Source: Solimonas sp. K1W22B-7
Lineage (GTDB): Bacteria > Pseudomonadota > Gammaproteobacteria > Nevskiales > Nevskiaceae
Reading direction: 5' to 3'
Length of the DNA stretch: 64,000 nt
Assembly (NCBI RefSeq): GCF_003428335.1
Contig: NZ_CP031704.1
Coordinates: 2,046,001-2,110,000 of the forward strand
Made by a program: the position numbers and the translations under genes. Shown here in pieces: positions 58,453 to 64,000 of the stretch (the first letter of the stretch is position 1; each line of letters begins with the position of its first letter). The notes below the pieces were generated by a model. It searched no databases. It had not been told where the DNA came from and saw only the letters and a list, made by a program, of their open reading frames with translations.

Positions 58453-61167
58453 ATGCAACGGATCATCCGCTGGATCGCCGCACATCCGCTCTATTGCATG
58501 GCGGTGGTGGCGATACTGTCGCTGGCGGCTTTCCTGGTCGTCTACGACGTTCATGAAGGCCGCCTGCGGCTGAAGATCGATCCGACGATCGAGCGCCTGC
58601 TGCCGGAAAAGGGCGAGGACCGCGCGGTGTTCGACCGCGCCCGCCAGACCTTCGGCGACAGCGACGCCGTGCTGGTCGCGGTGCAGATGGACGAGGTGTT
58701 CACGCCGGCGGGCATTGCCCAGATCGACCTGCTGACGCAGCGTTTCGGCGAACTGCCCGGCGTGCGCCAGGCCTCCTCGCTGGCCAACGTGCCCAATCCC
58801 CTGGCCAAGGGCGACCTGCTGGAGATCAGCACCTTCGGCGTGCAGGCGCGCGAGAACCCTGCCAGCGTCAAGGACTTCCCGGCGCAGATCGCCGCCAACC
58901 CGATGTATCGCGATTCGCTGGTCTCCAAGGACGGCCGCACCGTCGCCTTCTCGATCTCGCTGGGCGACATCGAAGAGGAAGCCTTCCGCAAGCAGCACTA
59001 CACCGAGAAGATCCGCGCACTGGCGCAGCAGGTCACCGGCTCCCAGCGCATCTGGATCACCGGCGGCCCGGTGATCAAGGCCGCCACGGTCGATGCCCTG
59101 CTCGACACCCTGGCCTTCACGCTGCCGATGGTGCTCGGCCTGATCGTGGTGATGCTGCTGCTGGTCAGCCGCAGCATCTGGGGCATGGTCGCGGGCGCCA
59201 CCACGGTGGTGACCTCGCTACTGTGGACCATGGCCTCGGCGGTGCTGCTCGACATCCCGATCAACCTGGTCACGGCGATCGTGCCGCCGCTGCTGCTGAC
59301 CCTGGGCCTGTCCTACGCCGTGCACCTGCAGGCCGACTACTTCGCCTCGCGCGAGCCGACTCCCGAAGCGCGGGTGCGGCACGTGCTGTCGCAGGTCGGC
59401 CCCGGCCTGTTCCTGTCGGGCGCCACCACCGTCGCCGGTTTCCTGGCACTGATGCCGCAGGCGCTGCCGGCGATCCAGCAGTTCGCCGGCCTGTCGGCGC
59501 TGGGCGTGATCTACGGCATGCTGCTGACGCTGATCTTCCTGCCCTCCGCGCTGCGCCTGCAGGGCAAGAACATCATGCGCCGCCCGCTGGGCGAACGCTT
59601 CTTCCTGGTGCAGGCGCGGCGCCTGGCGGTGTTCGACCTGCGCTGGCGCAACTGGATCATCGGCATCGCCCTGCTGACGATTCCCATCGACCTCTATTTC
59701 GCCAGCCGCATCCACGTCGGCACCGAGTACATCAAGAGCTTCCATGAAGATGCCGAGGTGCGGCAGGACTTCGAGGCGATCAACCGCGCCTTCAACGGCG
59801 CCAGCATCGTCTCGATCCTGATCGAGACCCATGTCAACGACGCGCTGACCGATCCCGAGCTGATCACCCAGGTGGAATCGCTGCAGCACTGGCTGCGGCG
59901 CCAGCCGGAAGTCGGCAGCGTGGTGTCCTATGTCGATCACCTCAAGCTGATCAACCAGAGCCTCAACGAGGGCGACCCGGCCTACTACGCCGTGCCGCGC
60001 GAGGCCGCCGCGGTCAAGCAGCTGCTGGTGTTCGGCGGCAGCCCTGAGATCAAGCGCGCGATCGACTCGCGCTTCCGCACCGCGCTGCTGACGGTGCGCA
60101 TCAACGTCGACAGCTCCGCGGCGATCCAGGACTTCATCCAGCGTGCCGAGACCCGCCTGGGCGAGCTGCAGCCGCCGCTCAACGCCAGCCTCACCGGCAG
60201 CCCGGTGCTGGCGACGCGCGCCGTCAACGCCATCACCTCCGGCCAGATCTCCTCGATCTTCCTGGCCTCGTTCGCGATCTGGGTGATGCTGTCATTCATG
60301 TTCACCTCGCCGCGCGCCGCGCTGCTGGCGATGCTGCCCAACCTGCTGCCGGTGCTGCTGTACTTCGGCATCCTGGGCATCAGCGGCATCAGCCTGAACC
60401 CCACCACCAGCATGATCGCCAGCATCGTGCTGGGCATCGCGGTGGACGATACCATCCATTTCCTGGCGCGCTTCAACGCCGACGCCCGCGCCAAGGGCAA
60501 CGAGACCGCGGCGGTCAAGAGCGCCCTGGCCAGCATCCTGCGGCCGGTGACCTTCACCGTGCTGTCGCTGTGCATCGGCTTCCTGGTGTTCACCGGCAGC
60601 GAGCTGAAGAACCAGGTGCAGTTCGGCGCGCTGGCCTCGTTCACGCTGTTCATCGCCTGGTTCGCCGACATCCTGCTGACGCCGGCGCTGGGCTCCAAGC
60701 TGCGCATCGTCACCCTTTGGGACCTGCTGCGCCTGGACCTGGGCCAGTCGCCGCAGCACACCATCCCGCTGCTATCGGGCCTGAGCCTGCGCCAGGCGCG
60801 CGTGTTCGCGCTGATGTCCAAGATGGAGCGCCAGCACGAGGGCAGCCGCCTGATCCGCCAGGGCGACCTGTCGCGCGACATCTACGTGGTGGTCGACGGC
60901 ACGCTCGAGGCCTGGATCGACCGCGGCGGCGAGCGCAAGACCCTGGCCACCCTGGGCCGCGGTGCCGTGATCGGCGAGGCCGGCTACTTCGGCCAGCGCC
61001 GCACCGCGAATGTCGACGCCGTCACTCCCGCGCGCGTGCTGCGCTTCGACTCGCAGGACCTCGAGCGCCTGCGACTGCGCTACCCGCGCATCGCCGCCAT
61101 CATCTTCCGCAACCTCAACCGCGTGCAGGCCGAGCGCATCGCGCGTACCACGGCGATGCTGCAGTAG
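58453..61167 (+). CDS. RND/MMPL-type exporter with C-terminal cyclic-nucleotide-binding domain
   Basis: A 904-residue membrane protein. Two RND halves, each with one helix, a periplasmic domain and five helices; GLSYAVHLQADYF and VDDTIHFLARFNADAR are the conserved transmembrane segments of the HpnN/MMPL group, which move lipids or hopanoids. After about residue 770 a cyclic-nucleotide-binding domain follows (RQGDLSRDIYVVVDGTLEAW), with a phosphate-binding cassette GEAGYFGQRRTANV at 841-854 that keeps the Glu and Arg. Fusion of this domain to an RND exporter is unusual. The upstream genes are its LolA-like partner and a cyclase. Confidence 0.9.
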   Translation: MQRIIRWIAAHPLYCMAVVAILSLAAFLVVYDVHEGRLRLKIDPTIERLLPEKGEDRAVFDRARQTFGDSDAVLVAVQMDEVFTPAGIAQIDLLTQRFGELPGVRQASSLANVPNPLAKGDLLEISTFGVQARENPASVKDFPAQIAANPMYRDSLVSKDGRTVAFSISLGDIEEEAFRKQHYTEKIRALAQQVTGSQRIWITGGPVIKAATVDALLDTLAFTLPMVLGLIVVMLLLVSRSIWGMVAGATTVVTSLLWTMASAVLLDIPINLVTAIVPPLLLTLGLSYAVHLQADYFASREPTPEARVRHVLSQVGPGLFLSGATTVAGFLALMPQALPAIQQFAGLSALGVIYGMLLTLIFLPSALRLQGKNIMRRPLGERFFLVQARRLAVFDLRWRNWIIGIALLTIPIDLYFASRIHVGTEYIKSFHEDAEVRQDFEAINRAFNGASIVSILIETHVNDALTDPELITQVESLQHWLRRQPEVGSVVSYVDHLKLINQSLNEGDPAYYAVPREAAAVKQLLVFGGSPEIKRAIDSRFRTALLTVRINVDSSAAIQDFIQRAETRLGELQPPLNASLTGSPVLATRAVNAITSGQISSIFLASFAIWVMLSFMFTSPRAALLAMLPNLLPVLLYFGILGISGISLNPTTSMIASIVLGIAVDDTIHFLARFNADARAKGNETAAVKSALASILRPVTFTVLSLCIGFLVFTGSELKNQVQFGALASFTLFIAWFADILLTPALGSKLRIVTLWDLLRLDLGQSPQHTIPLLSGLSLRQARVFALMSKMERQHEGSRLIRQGDLSRDIYVVVDGTLEAWIDRGGERKTLATLGRGAVIGEAGYFGQRRTANVDAVTPARVLRFDSQDLERLRLRYPRIAAIIFRNLNRVQAERIARTTAMLQ

Positions 61168-61196
61168 GGTCTTCGAGTTCAAGAATCGATCCAGTC

Positions 61197-61252
61197 CGCA
61201 AATGAACGCGAATGGACGCAAATTGAAGACCAGGCATTCGCGTTCATTTGCG
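61197..61252. repeat. 18-bp inverted repeat after the RND gene
   Basis: CGCAAATGAACGCGAATG (61197-61214) and its exact inverse (61235-61252) with a 20-nt loop. It may be a terminator-like or dispersed repeat. The rest of the 229-bp gap to the SDR gene shows only the SDR ribosome site (GGAGGATGTC). Confidence 0.65.
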
Positions 61253-61396
61253 TGTATTTGCGGACTGCACATCTTTTGCGTGCCGCACGGCGGTAATTCC
61301 GCCTTCCATACGGATGATATGCAGCCTGCCGCTTCTGGCTAGAATCGACCCCAGCAAGCTGCATTCGCCTGGAAATACCTGTTACTGGAGGATGTC

Positions 61397-62242
61397 ATGA
61401 GTCTCAAGGGCAAAACCCTGTTCATCACCGGCGGTTCGCGCGGTATCGGCCTGGCCATCGCCGTGCGCGCGGCGCGCGACGGCGCCAACGTGGCGATAGC
61501 CGCCAAGACCGCCGAGCCGCATCCCAAGCTGCCGGGCACGATCTATTCCTCGGCCGAGGAGATCGAGAAGGCCGGCGGCAAGGCGCTGCCGATCCTCTGC
61601 GACATCCGCGAGGAACAGCAGCTGGCCGACGCGGTGAAGAAAACCGCCGACACCTTCGGCGGCATCGACATCCTGGTCAACAACGCCAGCGCGATCCAGC
61701 TCACCGGCACGCTGCAGACCGACATGAAGCGCTACGATCTGATGAACGGGATCAACGCGCGCGGCACCTACATGAGCGGCCGCATCTGCATTCCTTACCT
61801 GCAGAAGGCCGCCAACCCGCACATCCTGACGCTGTCGCCGCCGCTGGACATGAAGCCCAAGTGGTTCGGGCCGAACCTGGCCTATGCCATGGCCAAGTAC
61901 GGCATGAGCCTCTGCACTCTGGGCTGGGCCGAGGAGTTCCGCAAGGCCGGCATCGCCGCCAACTCGCTGTGGCCGCGCACCACCATCGCCACGGCCGCGG
62001 TGAAGATGATCGGCGGGGATTCCTTCCTCAAGCAGTCGCGCACGCCTGAAGTCATGGCCGACGCGGCGCACGCGATCCTGACCAGGAACTCGCGCGAGTT
62101 CAGCGGCAACTTCTGCATCGACGACCTGGTGCTCTACGAAGCCGGCGTGCGCGACTTCTCGCAGTACGCCGCCGTGCCGGGCACCACCCAGTTCCTGCCG
62201 GACTTCTTCCTGCCGGACGACACGCCCGCGCTGCCGATCTGA
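61397..62242 (+). CDS. Short-chain dehydrogenase, HSDL2-like
   Basis: A 281-residue SDR. The NAD(P) motif TGGSRGIG is at 11-18, NNAS near 95, and the YxxxK site is AYAMAKYGMSL. The LSPPLDMKPKWF and AANSLWPRTTIATAAV segments are typical of hydroxysteroid-dehydrogenase-like protein 2 relatives. The substrate is unknown; steroid or fatty acyl compounds are possible. A strong GGAGG precedes the ATG, and a terminator follows. Confidence 0.9.
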   Translation: MSLKGKTLFITGGSRGIGLAIAVRAARDGANVAIAAKTAEPHPKLPGTIYSSAEEIEKAGGKALPILCDIREEQQLADAVKKTADTFGGIDILVNNASAIQLTGTLQTDMKRYDLMNGINARGTYMSGRICIPYLQKAANPHILTLSPPLDMKPKWFGPNLAYAMAKYGMSLCTLGWAEEFRKAGIAANSLWPRTTIATAAVKMIGGDSFLKQSRTPEVMADAAHAILTRNSREFSGNFCIDDLVLYEAGVRDFSQYAAVPGTTQFLPDFFLPDDTPALPI

Positions 62243-62258
62243 CAAAACTGCGTTTCCG

Positions 62259-62291
62259 AGCCGGGGCTACAATCGTGGCCCCGGCTTTTTT
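62259..62291 (+). terminator. Rho-independent terminator after the SDR gene
   Basis: AGCCGGGGC - 10 nt - GCCCCGGCT followed by TTTTTT, 16 bp after the SDR stop and just before greB. Confidence 0.9.
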
Positions 62292-62305
62292 CTTGCCCGA
62301 AAATC

Positions 62306-62806
62306 ATGTCCCGCTGGCGTCCCCCCGCAGAAAAATCCTCGCCCTACATCACCGCCGAAGGCCATGCGCGGCTGAAGGCCGAGTTCGAGCAGCTCTGGCG
62401 GGTACGTCGCCCCGAGGTGGTGCGGGCGCTGTCGGCCGCCGCTGCCGAGGGTGACCGCTCCGAGAACGCCGAGTACCAGTACCGCAAGAAGGAGTTGCGC
62501 GAGATCGACGCGCGGCTGAAGTACCTCACCACCCGGCTGCAGGAGGTCAAGATCGCCGGGGGCCGGCCGGCGGACCCCTCGCGGGTGTTCTTCGGGGCGA
62601 CGGTGCAGGTGGCGGACGAGGAGGGCGAGGAGCGCAGCTTCCGCGTCGTCGGCGCCGACGAGACCGACGCCGCCGACGGCCGCATCAGTGTCGATTCGCC
62701 GGTGGCCCGGGCCCTGCTGGGCAAGGCCGAGGGCGAGGTCGTGCGGGTGCGCCTGCCGGGCGGCGAGGCCGAATATGAAATCATCTCGGTAAGTTACATC
62801 GCCTGA
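62306..62806 (+). CDS. greB: Transcription elongation factor GreB
   Basis: A 166-residue GreA/GreB factor that rescues backtracked RNA polymerase by stimulating transcript cleavage. The coiled-coil tip carries GDRSENAEYQYRKKELREID with the catalytic acidic pair; YITAEGHARLKAEFEQLW and the C-terminal FKBP-like domain (FRVVGADETDAADGRISVDSP) follow. The extended N-terminus with WRPP and the R-x-YxxxP-type start favour GreB over GreA. Confidence 0.93.
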   Translation: MSRWRPPAEKSSPYITAEGHARLKAEFEQLWRVRRPEVVRALSAAAAEGDRSENAEYQYRKKELREIDARLKYLTTRLQEVKIAGGRPADPSRVFFGATVQVADEEGEERSFRVVGADETDAADGRISVDSPVARALLGKAEGEVVRVRLPGGEAEYEIISVSYIA

Positions 62807-62945
62807 TCTGCCGCTCCCGGCCACGCGTCATCCGCCCCGGCGAGGGAGTGCCGCAAGCCACTCATTGGATTGGTTATTTGTGGACAGGCATCCATGGAAC
62901 CGGCTTCGGCGTAATCTGTCACAAGGACGTATCCGGAGTTCTACC

Positions 62946-63455
62946 ATGGCTGCCTGCAAAACCGTCAAGTCCGTCGCCGCCGCTGCCCTGGCAGTCCCCC
63001 TGCTGCTGGCCGGCTGCGCCACCACCACCCCTTACCAGCCCATGAAGAACGGGCAGGGTTACGGCGACCAGCGCATCGAGAGCAACCGCTACCGCGTCAG
63101 CTTCTCCGGTAACTCCTCGACTCCCCGCGAGACGGTCGAGAACTACCTGCTGTTCCGTGCCGCCGAACTGACCCTGCAGAACGGCTACGACTACTTCGTC
63201 ATGAGCGGCACCGATACCGAGGCGCAGACCCGCTACCAGCAGAACGTCAGCGCCTTCGGCGGCTACGGCTGGTACTCGCGCTATGCCTTCGACAGTGTCG
63301 CCGTCGGCAGCTCCTACCCGATCACCGAATACCAGGCCCAGGCCTACGTCACCCTGTACAAGGGCAAGCGCCCGGCCGAAGTGACCGACGCCTTCGACGC
63401 CCGCCAGGTGCGCGACAACCTCGGGCCGCTGGTGAAGTACGCCGAAAAGCGCTGA
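62946..63455 (+). CDS. CC0125/CC1285-family lipoprotein
   Basis: A 169-residue lipoprotein (lipobox LLAGC, Cys24). The mature part begins TTTPYQPMKNGQGYGDQRIE, followed by NRYRVSFSGNSSTPRETVENYLLFRAAELT, the recognised CC0125/CC1285 pattern. Function unknown; probably envelope-located. The ATG at 62946 fits the signal, with CCGGAG just upstream. Confidence 0.88.
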   Translation: MAACKTVKSVAAAALAVPLLLAGCATTTPYQPMKNGQGYGDQRIESNRYRVSFSGNSSTPRETVENYLLFRAAELTLQNGYDYFVMSGTDTEAQTRYQQNVSAFGGYGWYSRYAFDSVAVGSSYPITEYQAQAYVTLYKGKRPAEVTDAFDARQVRDNLGPLVKYAEKR

Positions 63456-63497
63456 GCGGAGGCGAGGCAGGCCGGGCTCCCGCCGTATAGTTGCGGC

Positions 63498-64000
63498 ATG
63501 AGTTCCTGGATCGAAACACTGCTCGGCGGCGACTGCCTTGCTGTCCCATGTCCCGGCGTGGCCGACTGGTGGCCGCGCCATCTCGCGCGCTCGCGCGAGC
63601 GCCCCTGCAGCATCGGCCAGGCCATCCTCGGCGGTTACGCCGCCGACCGCGTCGGCTGGGCCTTTGCCTCCGCCTACCAGGCCGCGCTGCGGGCACTGGT
63701 GCCCGGTCTTCCCCTGGATCGGGTCGCCGCGCTCTGTGTCACCGAGAAGGACGGCAACAGCCCGCGCGCCATCCGCACCGAGCTGAGCGGCAATGTGCTG
63801 AACGGCGCCAAGCGCTGGACCACGCTGGGCCCGGATGGCCAGCTGTTCCTGGTGGTGGCGCGCGATAACGCCGTGCAGTCCGACAAGCCCGCGCTGCGCC
63901 TGCTGCGCGTCGCGGCCGACCAGCCGGGCGTACACATCGAAGCCATGCCGCCGACACCCTTCGTGCCCGAGGTGCCGCATGCGAGCCTGCGCTTCGAGAA
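63498..64000 (+). CDS. Acyl-CoA dehydrogenase-like protein, C-terminus outside window
   Basis: The first 167 residues of a protein whose middle resembles the acyl-CoA dehydrogenase fold: helical start (GQAILGGYAADRVGWAFASA), then VTEKDGNSPRAIRTELSG and VLNGAKRWTTLG, the counterpart of the TE...G.KxWI flavin segment. No full motif for the catalytic Glu is visible in this part. It might be a degenerate or specialised member of the family. Confidence 0.7.
   Translation, partial: MSSWIETLLGGDCLAVPCPGVADWWPRHLARSRERPCSIGQAILGGYAADRVGWAFASAYQAALRALVPGLPLDRVAALCVTEKDGNSPRAIRTELSGNVLNGAKRWTTLGPDGQLFLVVARDNAVQSDKPALRLLRVAADQPGVHIEAMPPTPFVPEVPHASLRFE

Overview
The window is high-GC DNA with densely packed genes. 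The gene set suggests a free-living, aerobic gammaproteobacterium, perhaps of the Nevskiales/Solimonas type. That placement is inference from gene content (fused IcmF mutase, ilvG-ilvE with an attenuator, lexA-imuA-imuB-dnaE2, GreB, RlmA, SelO, ketosteroid isomerase, abundant REP-type repeats). No rRNA, tRNA or CRISPR array was seen.

Layout. 1-6.2 kb: epimerase and SnoaL-like genes, a lipoprotein, a FAD dehydrogenase, rlmA, a DUF808 membrane protein and a hypothetical protein. 6.3-10.9 kb: the 1148-residue fused acyl-CoA mutase icmF with a divergent AraC-type regulator. 11-14 kb: a secreted Cys-pair repeat protein, a class III cyclase and a voltage-sensor-like protein, with CCCTCTCCC-type repeats on both sides. 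14-16.9 kb: a coupled operon (ketosteroid isomerase, NTF2-like, CMD family) divergent from a LuxR-type regulator. 17-19 kb: thioesterase, SGNH hydrolase and VOC genes. 19-26.7 kb: an SOS mutagenesis cassette, lexA-imuA-imuB-VOC-dnaE2, split by an IS30-family element that landed in a REP arm just upstream of dnaE2.

26.8-41.6 kb is a phosphorus-scavenging region. A Tat-exported phospholipase C is followed by a LysR regulator and a divergent ten-gene operon: Fe-alcohol dehydrogenase, OprP-like porin, 2-aminoethylphosphonate ABC transporter (binding protein, ATPase, fused permease), phosphonatase phnX, two exported phosphatases, a FAD amine oxidase and a PhnZ-like HD dioxygenase. There is no phnW transaminase; the FAD oxidase is the likely route from aminophosphonates to phosphonoacetaldehyde. 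This is the most interesting system in the window.

41.6-54 kb: CsaA-like protein, ilvE and ilvG with a leader-peptide attenuator, spermidine-synthase-like protein, thioesterase, DUF3617 protein, serine hydrolase, ferredoxin-reductase-like flavoprotein, a degenerate REC/HD-GYP protein, a lipoprotein lipase and selO. 54-61 kb: a large cyclase/ATPase, a LolA-like periplasmic protein and an RND exporter with a C-terminal cyclic-nucleotide-binding domain, which suggests second-messenger-gated lipid export. 61-64 kb: SDR, greB, a CC0125-type lipoprotein and the start of an acyl-CoA dehydrogenase-like gene.

All calls come from reading the sequence and from family knowledge; no searches were run.
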